In this document: positions 24,441 to 38,800 of the stretch, in pieces
Numbering within the stretch: the first letter of the stretch is position 1
Layout: the number at the start of each line of letters is the position of its first letter
DNA from: Gordionus sp. m RMFG-2023
Lineage: Eukaryota > Nematomorpha > Gordioida > Chordodea > Parachordodidae
Reading direction: 5' to 3'
Assembly (NCBI RefSeq): GCF_954871325.1
Contig: NC_088776.1
Location: 6,145,985-6,209,984, forward strand
DNA: 64,000 nucleotides
Program-made: the position numbers and the translations under genes
Notes under the pieces: model-generated
What the model saw: only the letters and a program-made list of their open reading frames with translations
The model's database searches: none
Told to the model about the DNA's origin: nothing

Positions 24441-25513
24441 ACCTATAGGTTATTAAAGAATGTAAAGATTTATCAGATTCTGAGAATTGTAAATTTAATT
24501 TATTAAAATATTAATAGTCACATATAACTTTAATCATTATCACAGCCATAACATCTCTTTGACATAATATTTTTCAATTGATAGCGAATATACACTCCGA
24601 TTTAGAAATTTAGCAAGATGGTTTAAATGTTAGAAATATTAAGATATTAAAGAAGATAAAATTTTGACCTGTCGTTAAAAAATTTCAGGATTATCAGTAA
24701 ATTCACAAAGCAAATTTTATAAATAGTTGTGTACATTTATACTTTCTTCTTTTCTTTCCTTCTTAAACTTCAAATAATTACAAATTCTTAATCCTGGAGA
24801 AATAAAATTTTTATAATAATATACGGATATTATTCAAATTTCCAAAAACAATCATTTAAAAAGATATATTATTTTCTAATCAAAATTTAAAAAAAAAATA
24901 AATTGTGACAAGAAGCCTGTTATTTTTAATTGGCTCAGAAAACGTGAGAAACGCTGCGGAATTGAGAAAACGTGGCACAGGAAAACGAGATATAAAATCT
25001 ACCCTCATCTCTTTTCTAATGAGGTATGGGTATGAGTCTAATAAATCATAGGCACCCCCCCCCATCATCTCACAATTCATTATAAAATTATGTGCTATTG
25101 TGCCAGATAAACTCCTTTCCAGTTCTAATTGCATTTGTTTGTTTACATCTGTCCTAACCAATCTAAGGCACTATTAAAATTTAGGGTCCAATAATTCAAT
25201 ATTAAATTTAAAATTAAAATATAAATTTTTTTTTTACTGATAACGGATTTTTATAAGTTAATTAATTTGTTGAAGAAGATACCAATAAAAAGAAAAATAA
25301 TGGGAAAAACTTTATTATTAAAAATATGTAATATAAGATCATAATTGCAACAACTGATTATTCATCATTAAACTTTCAAATAATTTATATAAGGGAAGCT
25401 ATAACATAATGATAATAATAGTTCAATAAATGGTAGAAAGTATATTTTTTTTAAAAAAAATATATATAATGTAAAAATTGTACTTTTAACTCTCAAACTA
25501 AATTATATTTGAT
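24441..25513. other. AT-rich spacer with one unexplained minus-strand frame
   Basis: A frame on the minus strand (24880-25161) reads in part QLELERSLSGTIAHNF and DLLDSYPYLIRKEMR, and looks more protein-like than most frames here. It begins at TTG, not ATG, and crosses a 9-C run. No domain recognised; it may be a decayed exon. Confidence 0.35.
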
Positions 25514-25693
25514 TGGTGTTGTTCAACTTCAACGGCTCAATTTTTACAAATATTTTAGCCAAAAAATGATATGCAGGTCTCGGGATTTTGTTAATAGATG
25601 TCCAAACCTTTCTTCCATCTCTGAGCAAAATCTCAAAGTCCGCGTAATATATGGCTAAATTATTGGGTTAACCGTGCGCCGTTTAACAACACT
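25514..25693. mobile_element. hAT-type MITE, copy 1
   Basis: A ~180-bp element with ends tggtgttgtt and aacaacact, flanked by tatttgat / tatctgat, an 8-bp target duplication with one change. The core shares cctctgagcaaaatctcaa-type sequence with the other copies. Confidence 0.85.
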
Positions 25694-25792
25694 TATCTGA
25701 TCAAGGAAAGTCGCTAACCTTTTTGTAAGCATAAGTCGTATACATTATATTTTTATGATGAGATACCATTAAATATTATTGACAATACTGGG

Positions 25793-26080
25793 CAATATTA
25801 TTTATTAACTGCATTTTGGAGCAGTTTTTTTTTTATTAGGTATATATTAAGAAATTTTGGCATATTTTCTTAATTAGTTTTCAATTAATTTGGCAAAGTA
25901 TCTGCTATTTCAATAGCTATTAAAATATTGCCTATAGCTTAAAATTTCGGTAATAGGGGTCGAAACCTTTTGGCCACCTACGAGTAAAATCTCCAGGCTT
26001 GCGTTATATTTTTTCTAGACAAAATAATTGAGTTAGCCATTTTTATATATCGGCTCAAATCGAGCTGTTTATCAATATTA
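25793..26080. mobile_element. hAT-type MITE, copy 2 (diverged)
   Basis: The right end tttgagccgatatata..atattgat-type (read on the minus strand) and the left end tattatttattaactgc match the family. The core has gagtaaaatctccaggcttgc. It is longer than other copies, about 288 bp, through an AT-rich insertion. No clear target duplication. Confidence 0.7.
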
Positions 26081-26399
26081 GGTAAGTTTTTAAATTTTTT
26101 TTTGTAGGTAATTTTAAGGTTATACAATAATTTTTAAAAATATTATCATTTAAAAAAATAAATTTTTGCCATAATTTTCTAAAGATTCTTAGAGAGCTCG
26201 GAGCCTCCTATATAAACCCTCCCCCCTCCCTCCTTCCTCACTTTGGAATTACTACATACAATCTATTAATTGAGATAGATAGGGATCATTATTATTTTTA
26301 CTCCCGGTAAGATTTTTTAAAAAATTCTCGGAAAAAAATGGAATTTGGGAAAAACAGGAAATTAATAATATATTACTTTTAATTCTAGTTAGTTTGTAG

Positions 26400-26591
26400 T
26401 AGTGTTGTTAAACGGCTCGAATTGAGCCGATTTTTAAAAACGGCTAACTCATTATTTCAGCCAGAAAAATATCATCTAAGCCTCGAGATTTCGTTAATAG
26501 ATGTTCAACCCTTTGTCCTACCTATGAGCAAAATCATAAGGCTTGCATAATATTTTGCCTAATAAAATATTGAGTTAGCTGTTTTACACTA
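26400..26591. mobile_element. hAT-type MITE, copy 3, exact 8-bp target duplication
   Basis: Ends tagtgttgttaaacggctc and ttttacacta, with arms that fold back on each other. Flanked on both sides by gtttgtag (26392-26399 and 26592-26599). The preserved duplication fixes both ends of the family. Confidence 0.93.
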
Positions 26592-26832
26592 GTTTGTAGT
26601 ATAAGACCCTATGGATGAAGAAGGGCCGGGAGGAGATTTTAGGTGGGCCGGGGCCCAATAATTTTTTGGCTATTATCCTATAAGGAAAGTTAAGTTTGCC
26701 TCATGCTTATTGTAACAAAATTTTTCCCGATATTTTGGTAAACATAAAAATTCCCGAAAGCATAAATATATGGCTACCTACTAAAATATTTATTGAAATT
26801 ATGATATTAAATGATAGTTTATTTTTACAAAT

Positions 26833-27057
26833 TAGTATTGTTGTTAAAAATCTCGATTTGAGTCGTTTTTTCAAAACGGCCCGTTTAAGATTTTAGCTAA
26901 AATAATATTATGTAAGCATCGAAATTTGGCAATTAGACGTAAGCATTTCTGCCAGCTATGCGTAAAATCTTTAGGCTTGCATAATGTTATTTTGGTTATA
27001 ATCTTAATCTGATCGTTTTTTTTAAATAGACCCGAATTGGGCGTTTTAACAACACTA
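26833..27057. mobile_element. hAT-type MITE, copy 4 (variant subfamily)
   Basis: Ends tagtattgttgttaaa and ttttaacaacacta. The inner arms carry gacccgaattgggcg instead of ggctcgatttgagcc, the variant also seen at 34845. No convincing target duplication. Confidence 0.8.
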
Positions 27058-30000
27058 TATATGAGAATAATTACAAAATACGTAAAAGTAGAGGTTGAAA
27101 AAATTTTTATAAAATATTTACGGGCCCGGTCCGTAATAATCTTTTTTGAAGAAATAAAAAGAGGACAAATTTACCTAATTATAAGCTTTTTTTAAATAAA
27201 ATTCGCGAAATTATAACCCGTTTATTATCTTCAGGTCGGGTAACGTAGACCTCTTGTAAAATATGGATGTATTACACGCACGGGGGGGGGGCATGCTATT
27301 GTGTATAAAATTTTATGGAGGTATCTCAAGAAGGAGTTACTTTATTAGTCCGCAAATAAAGTCAGTGAAGGAGACGAAGGGCACTTAGCGCCACTTGCTT
27401 TTTGGGAAGGGGTTCTAGAGGGACTGTGTAAAGCATAGTTTAATATACGCGGAATCTAAAGATATGGAGCATGTTTTTCCAATCGTCCTATTTTATAAAT
27501 TTATATATAAAAAATAAAATAATATTTATTCTTCCTTAGTTAAATATCTTTTATGACTAAATTTCAATTACTTACCTCCCCCCCCCCCTTTCTAAAAAAA
27601 ATAAATAATTTTTGATTCAAATTTTTGATACCCAAAATTTGAAAATCAATCTATAACACTATACAATACAAATATATAACAAAAAAAAACATAGGTAATA
27701 ATATCATTAGCATAATAAACAAATTAATTATTAAGTCTCCTATTAAAAAAAGAGCGCATACTAATATTCCAGAACTCTGCAACCTCTCAACAGACCATTA
27801 TCCCCTGGGGCTATGGACAAATCCCTTATTTAGGATTATATGTGTCCCATCCTTCTCCACTAATATTAATAGCAACCTGACTCAAGCAGGGACTTAGAAA
27901 ATAAGAAAACACAAAAGCCTCCGCAATTTCATATTCTCATCAATAGAAACGTCTACCATTGGAAAGTTCGCGCTCCTATAACATTTAGCTTTTTTTAAAA
28001 AATGTAGTTCACAAAATTAAATCGCAAACACTTGAACCTAGGGAATTACTATTCCTTAGATAGAATCTACAAATCAATATTTTTAAAATTTAACAATTGT
28101 TCCTTTTAGGAACCCAATAATGTTTTTCCTAAAATATTTTATTTTGCGTAATCAAAAGAATTCTCAATCATAAATCCCTCGGACATAAGTTCTTCAGAAA
28201 TGAAAAAAAAAAAAATTGTTATCATTTTGGCGGCTCTTTGACCATAATTCTAATCTTATCCAAGAAGTTGGTTGCTTAGTCCAGACTCAAATTCTAAGCT
28301 ATACTAATAGTGACTTTTTTTTGAAACACCAACCTCATTATATAAAAAAAAATACGAAAAGAAATTTTGGGAAAATTTTTGTCATTATTTTTTTACAATA
28401 TTTAAAGAACTTTTTTCAGGGGATAAATATATTTGTAAAAGGCAACGAGAAATCTCTGCTCCACTCCCATTAAAAATTTCCAAGTTTCCTTAGTATTATT
28501 TAGAAAAAATTCGGTTGTAAAACATTTTTTTTTAAATCGTGCAAGCCTTAAAGCCTGTCGTACATATAGAGCGCGATATATTTCGAACGAGGGGAGAAAG
28601 GTAGAAAGGGAATAGTAAATGATTTTACAAATTGAATTGTCACCATGTTTATATTTTTATATAATAATAATACATCACGCCACCACATATTGTTTACGAT
28701 TTCAATTTGGAAAAATATTTGTGACAATTATTCATCCTTGTAAATATGAAAATAATCGAGTTGAATAACACGCACTCGAGCTCGACCATGTTTTAAAAAA
28801 ATTAATTTCTTTCTATCATGAAAAGAAATGAAAAGAAAGAAGTTTTAAAAGCATTTTGTATTTTTTTTTTGTGGTTGTTATATAACTTTACATAAGGTCA
28901 TGGTTTAAAAAAATTTATTGTATATTAATTATATATTATTTAATATTTTATTTAATATAATAATGTAATGTGAAAATATATATAATCTGTCTACAGATAT
29001 TATGATCAATCCATTACAAAAACAATTTAACGTTTATTTATATAATTTTTTTTTGCCAAATTGAAATAAATTTTAGTTTGAAATTTTGGAGAAAAAAAAT
29101 TAACATTTCAATTTACGATGTGCCTAACACAAGAACACATGCGAGTTTTGCAAGGTTCTGGCATAAAAAATCTTTAGAGGGAGTTCTCATACTCAGGCAA
29201 AAATAATAATTTTGGCCAAGTGGACCAATTTTGTGAAAAATATTTTTCTGGCCGGGCATTATCCGAAATATTTCTTAAATAAGGCAAATTACCAGACAAT
29301 TTTTTTTAAAGTATAATCTGAAATTTCTGCATTTTATATATCATTTTTTTTGACTAATATTTTTAGAACATTATGACACGATAAAAATATCTAAGTATGT
29401 ATATGCATTCAATATTAGTTGAACCAACGCCATTCCAAATAATGGAGATATTTGGCGAAATTAAATAGGAAAGATCGGGTGGGAAATGATTTTCCAATAA
29501 AATTACTTCGGAAAAAGCATCCCATATAAAAATTTCTCAAAAAAACTATACGCCATAACCTATCCATAACGCCTAAAGATATCAGTCCCTAAGTCCAGAT
29601 TTGAAAACTCTGAGTCACGTCTGATATCATAAAATGAAACATTATATTTATTGTTTTCTTTATAATTTTAAAAGATATTATTTTCAAAAATATAAATTTT
29701 CATCTTCTTTCGGATCAGACCTATTTATAAAATAAGAATCCGGCACAAAGAGCTAATTATAAAACTTCGATTTGTCTGGTGTATTTAAAATTTTAAAATG
29801 AGATTCGCAAAAGAAAGGCTCTCGTTAATTCTTAAAATTTAAGAATAAATAATTAATTTTTATAATAATAAATTTTAAACGGTTTTATGATTATTATGGT
29901 AATTTAGTTAATGATAAGAACGTGGTTGCTTATTATATAGTTATATGTCTGAAATTTTATTACCTTTTATTTTAGGTAATGAATAATATTTCTTTTTCTT

Positions 30001-31286
30001 TCTTATATATCTATTATGCCGTCTAATGTTTATCTTTAATATATTTAATCATTCGTTTCTCTTGAACACTATTTGAACAGGAAATCAGCTGAGAAATTAG
30101 GTTAGACGCGTTCCCGTCCTAAATTATTCCGCATCGAAATTTTTTTTTAATAGATAATACAATTGTTTAAACTCATAATATAAATACAATGTTATATTTC
30201 ATCAACTAAACTATAAAATATCTGTATAAATTAAAATTATTGTTCTTTTCAATTTTCGCATTCGAGTTTAAAACCAATTATTTTATGTCTCTTTTTTTTG
30301 AAAAACGGATCATGCTAAAGACGCTATGCATAGAACGGGATGCTTAGAGGGCTCTAACGGATCCAGGCGGACGTTTGGCGTTTTATATACATTTCATTTA
30401 GCCCTAAATTTATATTAAAATATTTAAATTTATTGGATTAAAAAGAGTTTGGTTTTTTTTAAAGGGGTGACAAGAATTTTAACTTTTTTTAAGAACAGTC
30501 TAGTCTTATTGATTTTTTTTTCGAGTACAAAATTTTCTTTTAATAGCCACCATACCGCGCTAAATAAAATAATCAATAAAATTATATAAATCTAATGTTT
30601 TGTTATAACTTTTATACAAAGTTTGTATTCAATAGAAGATTGATTTTAAAGTTTATTTTAGAAATAATAAAAATAAATTTCACATTTAAATTGAATTAGA
30701 AAATACTTAAAAAATAAATAACATGATTAAAATATGGAATAGAAAATAGAATGCAAAATATAAAATTTATTTAAATAAATGTATAATCATTTTATTAAAT
30801 TTTTGAGAGGTCTTATGTCCGAGCCTCTATTTTATTTTCCCAGCGTTTTCTTCTTTTTTTAACAATTTGATATTTTACCCGTTTTTAGTCCTTTTTGAAG
30901 GTTAAGGTATCCCTCCTTACCTTGGTGTTAAAACCTAATTAAATAAAAAATAAGCCAATTAATTTTTATTTTCCTCGATAAAAATAGTTTCATGTTATAT
31001 TTTTTACTGAAACTCATAAAATCGAGACCAAATTTTTATCAAGCTCAATGAATGACTGCAATTTAAATAACTCATCTTTAAATTGATAGTTTGCTTGAGG
31101 CCTAATTATAAAAATGTAATAATTATTAATAAAAATAAGTTTTGAAATGAGGTCAGAATCTAGTGCAAAATTAATTTTCTTTAAAACTTTATTTCCAGCT
31201 CTAATAAATTATTTAAAAATCTTAATCTATTTTTTTTTTGGAAATATTTTTGGTATTCATGTGGATAAGGAATTATTTGATTTGTA
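27058..31286. other. 4.2 kb without a recognisable gene
   Basis: AT-rich with patches. A reversed GC-rich end resembling the agagatctgca family lies at 27120-27250 (gggcccggtccg; ggtcgggtaacgtagacctc). Homopolymer runs include 10 G at 27282 and 11 C at 27578. The moderately GC-richer patches at 27300-27470, 27740-27900 and 30090-30400 gave no domain in any frame I read. An 85-residue frame at 28216 and a 60-residue frame at 31147 look like chance openings. Confidence 0.4.
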
Positions 31287-31760
31287 CCAGAGATCTGCAA
31301 AGTTTGGTCTGGTATGTCTGGCGTATTGAAGCCAGGAATTTACCAGCCCGGTAAAATTTAGCGAAAAGCAAAACCAAACCCATTAAAACTTTAAAAGTCT
31401 AGCATGGCCCATTAAATTTTTTTGTAATAATTTTCTGGTCATCATATTATTTAAATTTTTTTCCTAATGTCAATTAAGGCGCTTATATCTCTTCGATTAT
31501 GGTTATCTTATTTCTATAACAACCGTTTTATAAATATATTTTTGATATCGGTATTGTTCCTTTTTAAGTAAATTATATCAAAAATAACTTTCTTTGTGGA
31601 TTTATTTATTTCATCAAAGTTTAAGATACTCAAGCTTGCCATAAAATTATATAAAATGCAGGCTAAGTTTCTATAAAATAAGTAATACCTCTTTTAATAG
31701 ACTTAATGTAGTTAGACATTTCTCTAAATTAAAAGCTCATAATGTTAATAGTATTATTCG
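31287..31760 (+). mobile_element. Decayed agagatctgca-family element
   Basis: Begins agagatctgcaaagtttgg, followed by paired words tggtctggtatgtctggc and gaagccaggaatttaccagc. Possible continuation after the MITE at 31761-31970 with agtttggcctgattg and ttgtccagcctgttaa (32048-32110), which would mean that the MITE inserted into it. Confidence 0.4.
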
Positions 31761-31970
31761 TAGTGTTGTTAAAAGGCTCGTTTTGAGCCGATTATTAAAA
31801 ACGGTTAACTCAAAATTTTAGCTAGAAAAATATTGCTAAATCCTCAAGATTTCGCTAATTGATGTCTAAACTTTTGTGCCATCTATGAGCAAAATCTTCA
31901 GACTTGCCTAATATTATTCTAGATAAAATATTGAGTTAGCCGTTTTTAAAAATCGAGTCGTTTAACACTA
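31761..31970. mobile_element. hAT-type MITE, copy 5
   Basis: Ends tagtgttgttaaaaggctc and gtttaacacta, about 210 bp, flanked by attattcg / attattca, an 8-bp duplication with one change. The core has tatgagcaaaatcttcagac. Confidence 0.9.
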
Positions 31971-32167
31971 ATTATTCAATTGGCGCACTTACTCATTCCC
32001 TGTCGGCCATATTGAAATATTCAACCTCTATAAATTCTTATTTTCAAAGTTTGGCCTGATTGTTTATTCACGAATTGTCCAGCCTGTTAAATTTTTTTTT
32101 GTCTAGCCTTTATAATATTTCGTATTTTCTTAAGGCATATACACATATTTTATTTGTATAAAAAATC

Positions 32168-32173
32168 TTTATT
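32168..32173 (-). promoter_or_regulatory. Poly(A) signal AATAAA of the beta-tubulin gene
   Basis: On the minus strand the hexamer lies about 205 bases after the tubulin stop codon, in ttttaataaagattttttt. It is the clearest AATAAA in the 3' region. The UTR between stop and signal is AT-rich with no other gene. Confidence 0.6.
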
Positions 32174-32377
32174 AAAATTTTACATTGTTTACAATACAAT
32201 CATTTAAAATAAAGTTGGTCTTTAAAAGATATTTTAGACTGTAAAAAATAACTACAATACAAAATATGTTCATAAATACAATAATAAAATATATTGAGTT
32301 AAGGCTATAAAGTTCAGAAAAATGTATATATTAGTAGCAAATGAGTAATTTGAGATATGCATGCATTGGCAAATTAT

Positions 32378-34231
<1,854 letters not shown>

Positions 34232-34844
34232 GTTATATATTTCGAATAATTTTTATAAACGGAAGTTGCAAAATCGATTTTATAAAGTTTCAAAATAATG
34301 TGATATAAAAATTATAAATCAAATTTAATATGATGAATGTAATTACCTTTTTTCAAGATTTAAGATGATAAATAAATTAATTTATATTTATGATATAAAT
34401 TTGATAAATTTTGCAACGGTTTATCTAAAAATCAATTTAGCGGATTGATATCAAGTGGAATTAAAAAAAATTAACGAATAGAAAATTTTTATCTGATTGG
34501 TTATTTGTATTATTTTTACATAAACTAAATTAATGTTTTAAATAATATAAAAACATAATAGATTAAGTATAAACCTGTTTAAAATATACAAGAATAACAT
34601 TAAAATATATAAAGGAGTAAAAATTTAATAATAATAGTTTAATTAAAGATAATCAAATATGGTTAAATAATTATTACTAAAATAATTGATAATGTAGTAA
34701 ATAAAATTCAAATATTTTATATTATATGTGTTATATTTATAAAATACAAAATTAGAATATGTAAGTAAAATATTTGATAAATAACTTTATCTATGAAAGA
34801 AAATAGATATTAAAATATTTTCTACATGATGAATTATAATGGAT
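34232..34844. other. Tubulin upstream region
   Basis: AT-rich, no second gene. It presumably contains the tubulin promoter, but no TATA box or other element can be singled out against such AT-rich background. Confidence 0.4.
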
Positions 34845-35034
34845 TATTGGGTAAAAAGTTCGATTGGGATCGATTTTAAAAAACGGCCCAATTAAGATTA
34901 TAATCATAAAATAATCAAATCTAAATATTTTGCTCATAGCTGGCAGGAATGGACCTGTATTTGTCGAATCTCGATGGCTAAAATCTTAATCGGGTCTTAA
35001 AAATCGACCCAAATCGGGTATTTTAACAACACTA
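34845..35034. mobile_element. hAT-type MITE, copy 6 (variant subfamily)
   Basis: The right end is gggtattttaacaacacta. The inner arms gggtcttaaaaatcgaccc and gattgggatcgattttaaa mark the same subfamily as copy 4. The left terminal bases are lost. It lies about 630 bp upstream of the tubulin start. Confidence 0.75.
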
Positions 35035-35731
35035 CTTGTGTTCTATCAAAATATATTAATAAAAATTTAACAAATATAATTATCTATCAATCTCATTGTA
35101 TTTAGTTTTTATTACAGACATATTATATTTTCCGTATGGTTTAATCGATTTGTATGCTACCCCGTTTCTCTTAATATAATACTTTTCTGCATAAACAATT
35201 ACTTTGACGACTATTTTTTTTAAATCGATTTTAATAGAACCATTTTTATTTAAGCTTAAGTAATATTTTATTACTACCATTTACTAAGATTCTAATAATT
35301 ATGTAAATATTTGAAATGTTTTAATTTTTTATAGTGATACTAATATTATAAATAACATATATATTGTTGCGGCAGTAGTGTATCAGATAAATTATGTAAT
35401 AATTGTAAATATAATTAATATTACCGTTTTACAGAGCAATAATAAATTTGAGAACAATTATATTGCAAAATAATATGAATACTATACCTCACAAATATAA
35501 ATATTGTAACTACAATTAAATTATTTAATAATATTTCATCCAAAAGCATATACTACAAATATATTTTTTCCACACCACATTATACCCATCCAGTGTCTAT
35601 ACCCTCCCCCCTCTATCCCAATTACATTAAAATGCAGGGAATTATCCATAAATAGTTTTTTTTCTAAAATGACTATGATTGCTTGCATTTTGACGCTTAT
35701 CGTGTTGAATAGTGTGGTTAGTGGTTGGAAT
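35035..35731. other. AT-rich spacer, no gene
   Basis: A 66-residue minus-strand frame (35080-35280) has no recognisable motif. Near 35600 cagtgtctataccctccccc resembles a terminus of the neighbouring hAT-like family and may be an old solo end. Confidence 0.45.
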
Positions 35732-36833
35732 CAGTGTCTACATGAACGGAAAGTGGGGAGGGGGGGGGGGGGTAGGAACCATTTGCATCTTAATTTATTG
35801 CTGTAAAAATTAATACTTTTATTTAGACCTATTATAATACAATTCATCAACCAAATCTATATATTGCAAACAATCATAGACATTATTTTTGAAATAAAAC
35901 TCTCTGCTATCCTTTCAAATATAATTTAAAAGGTTTAGACATTTTCAGCAAGCTCATAATGCTATAATAATTAATTTATTGTAGGATGGGGGTTTTAATT
36001 GATATTATCTAAAAATAACTTTTTTATATTCACAAAATGTCGATAGTTGATAGTAGAGGATAATTTAAGTTATTCTTTTTAAATTTTCTGAAAGAGTATT
36101 TCTTTTAATCTTTAATAGCACGTTGGTCATAGACCTGCCCAAATGTGAGCGTACGTGAATTATATGAAGGCCCATCCTTCATATAATTATGCCGATTTTT
36201 TTACTCAAGGATACCAATAAACCTTGTAACCCAGAAGTAATAGTAAAAAAGGGTGGGACTACATCCCAGCTATTTGTATATGTTAGTAATTAGTATAGCA
36301 AAGGAAAGGAAAGAAATAAGAATAGTAAAAAAGTTCCTTCTTCCAAAAAAAATAATTTTTATTTAGTAAATATATTTGCAAATATTATAATCTATATAAA
36401 TGTTTATTTTTATTTTTTTAGAAAAATTAGTAATAAAGCAAATGAAAAAAAAAATGTGTTTTGGAAAAAATAGGTTTTTTTTAAAAATAAAAGATAAGAT
36501 GGAGGATAAATTTAAAATTTAAAAATTTTTGGTAAATTAAAAAATAAATAGAAATGGAGGATAAATTAAGGTAATAAAAAAGATGGAGGAAAAAATATAG
36601 TATTAGAGATAAAAGGTTATTAAAAATAATAGGTAATTCTTTTTATAATTTGGAAGAAGGTAAAATAAAGAGAGTGATAAAATTAAAAAAAAAAAATTTT
36701 CTTATTTGAGTCCCTAATAAATATTTGTTAAAGACATCATTTAATGTAAGAATTATTTGGTTCCAATTTTCATGTTTAAATCCATAATCACCAATAATTT
36801 TAGATAATCCCAAAATTCCCATATGAATTTCCT

Positions 36834-38451
36834 CAGCGTCTACATGACAGGATTTTTATTGGATGCAAACCCCCTTCCAAAAACCCTTCCCCCTAAAAAA
36901 TTCCCTCCACCTTCAGCGGCGGTGTTTCCTTATTATTATTCTTACCTTTTAAATTTATTGATATTCTTTTCAGAAAATTAATAAAGGATAACTTAAATTA
37001 AACAATCTCTACTACCAACTATCGATATTTTGTGAATATAAAGAATTTATTTTTTAGATAATAAATTCAATTAAAACCTCTATTATTTACAATGAATTAA
37101 TTATTATGGCATTATGAGCGTAATATGTAAACCTTTTAAATTACATTTAAACGGATAGCAGGAAGTTTTATTTGGAAAACAATGTGTATGTATGATTGTT
37201 TGCAATATATAAATTTGGTCGATGAATTGTATTACTATTACAGCAATAATTTTGTCCTATTTCATCTCAAAATTTAATAGATAACCCCCCAAAAAATTTA
37301 ACCTACCCCCATAGGCGTAGCCAAGGGGGGCAAGGGGAAATCCCCCCTCAGAAATTTATCACTTTTTGTAAATATCATTTTTAGCTAATAAAAAATATCC
37401 CCCTTAGTTCTCCCCCCACTTCCTGACCCTCAAATATGTATGCATATATCTTAAATAATAATTTGAAAGAGAATGTAAAAGTTGATATTTTTTTATAAAA
37501 CTATTCATCATAATTTATAGATTTTTGGGAAAATAAATTTATAAATATATAAAATGAACCAAAAATGTTTTTTAATAAATGGAATATAAGAAAAAGATAA
37601 GTTTTAAGACAGAAGTGAAATGTATTATAATTATTAATAATAGATCCATAAAATTACTAAATAATATAATATATCAAATATAATTTTTTATAAAGTGAGT
37701 AATTTTAATTTATTTATCTTAATAAAAGTAAAATATAATTATAAACTATTGATAAAATTAAATCATAAATTAAAAAAATATTAAAGCACAATACAAACAG
37801 TGGAATATTATATGTCGTAGATTTACATTATATCTAATTATCAAATGACAATCAAGTAATTTTTACCAATATAGCAAATTATATATTTTACAGAAAACTA
37901 TAAAATATTGACAAGGACATCAGAAAATATCTTTTAAAGACATTGTGGGATGAATAGGATGATTAAATTTTAATATCTTTTTACTTAAAATAAATAGATG
38001 GCGTTAAAAAATTGAATGCAAATTGTTGCTATATTTAATATTAAGAGCATTGATTAGTAAAATTTGTTAAATTATTAACTGTAATATATTCTCTAACTGT
38101 CAAATATGTCTGTAAAAGTAGAATTTTACCTAGTATTTTATAACTAATTCTATATAATAGAGTATACTCAAATATATGTCTACTTACTTTTTATAAATAA
38201 ATTTCTTATAATTGTTTGGAATAAATTATTACCATGCTCTTATATTAAGGTACATACAATACAAGTAATTTATTATATTTTTATTTTATATAAACTAATA
38301 AAAATATATTTCATATTTGTTCCAGGCTCCCCCCCCCTTATGAAAATCCTGGCTACGCCTATCCCTACCCCCATTAAAGCAGCCTACCTTCTACCCCCTT
38401 AAAAAAATAGGATGCAAACTGTTCCTACCCCTCCCGCTCATGTAGACGCTG
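36834..38451. mobile_element. Second element, same family, inserted in reverse orientation
   Basis: The left end is cagcgtctacatgacagg and the right end (minus strand) cagcgtctacatgagcgg. Flanked by exact aatttcct at 36826-36833 and 38452-38459. Its end types are swapped relative to the outer element, so it sits inverted; its 36900-37290 matches the outer element's 35780-36110 in reverse complement. Non-autonomous. Confidence 0.92.
37310..38363. mobile_element. Innermost hAT-like element, 1054 bp
   Basis: Ends cataggcgtagccaagg and (minus strand) gataggcgtagccagg. Flanked by exact cctacccc at 37302-37309 and 38364-38371. Different family from its host elements. It contains pyrimidine-rich words near both ends and AT-rich filler, and no transposase. 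It is the youngest insertion of the nest. Confidence 0.9.
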
Positions 38452-38800
38452 AATTTCCTAATCAATCATGAAATCAAGTCACCATATGATGAAATGCCTT
38501 GAAAGGAAATTGTCATTATCGATTTAATAAATCATTATCATTTATTATTATGTTTTTCAAGATTTTCCAATATTGTCGTCATAAAAAAAATTTTCAATTG
38601 GATAATAATGCAACATTCCGATTTTTTTCATTTAACATCCCTAAATAAGCATTGAAATAAAAATGTTTTCTGAAAAAGTATTATTAATTAAAAAGGTGAA
38701 ATTAAAAATGGAGGCGAAAAATTTTTATTGGGGTAGGAATAGGTTTTTGAAAGGGGTTTGCATCCAGTGAAAATCCTGTCATGTAGACGCTGGTTGGGAT

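Larger units (their letters stand above)
35732..38792. mobile_element. Outer hAT-like element of a three-level nest
   Basis: The left end is cagtgtctacatgaacgg and the right end reads, on the minus strand, cagcgtctacatgacagg. Flanks are gttggaat (35724-35731) and gttgggat (38793-38800), an 8-bp duplication with one change. Without its insertions the element is about 1.4 kb. It carries a 13-G run near its left end and no transposase. The 8-bp duplication and cag..ctg ends fit hAT, though other 8-bp families exist. Confidence 0.9.

Noticed and set aside
24880-25161. 93-residue minus-strand gene
   Set aside because: It has no ATG at the start, includes a homopolymer run and shows no domain. Kept only as a note.
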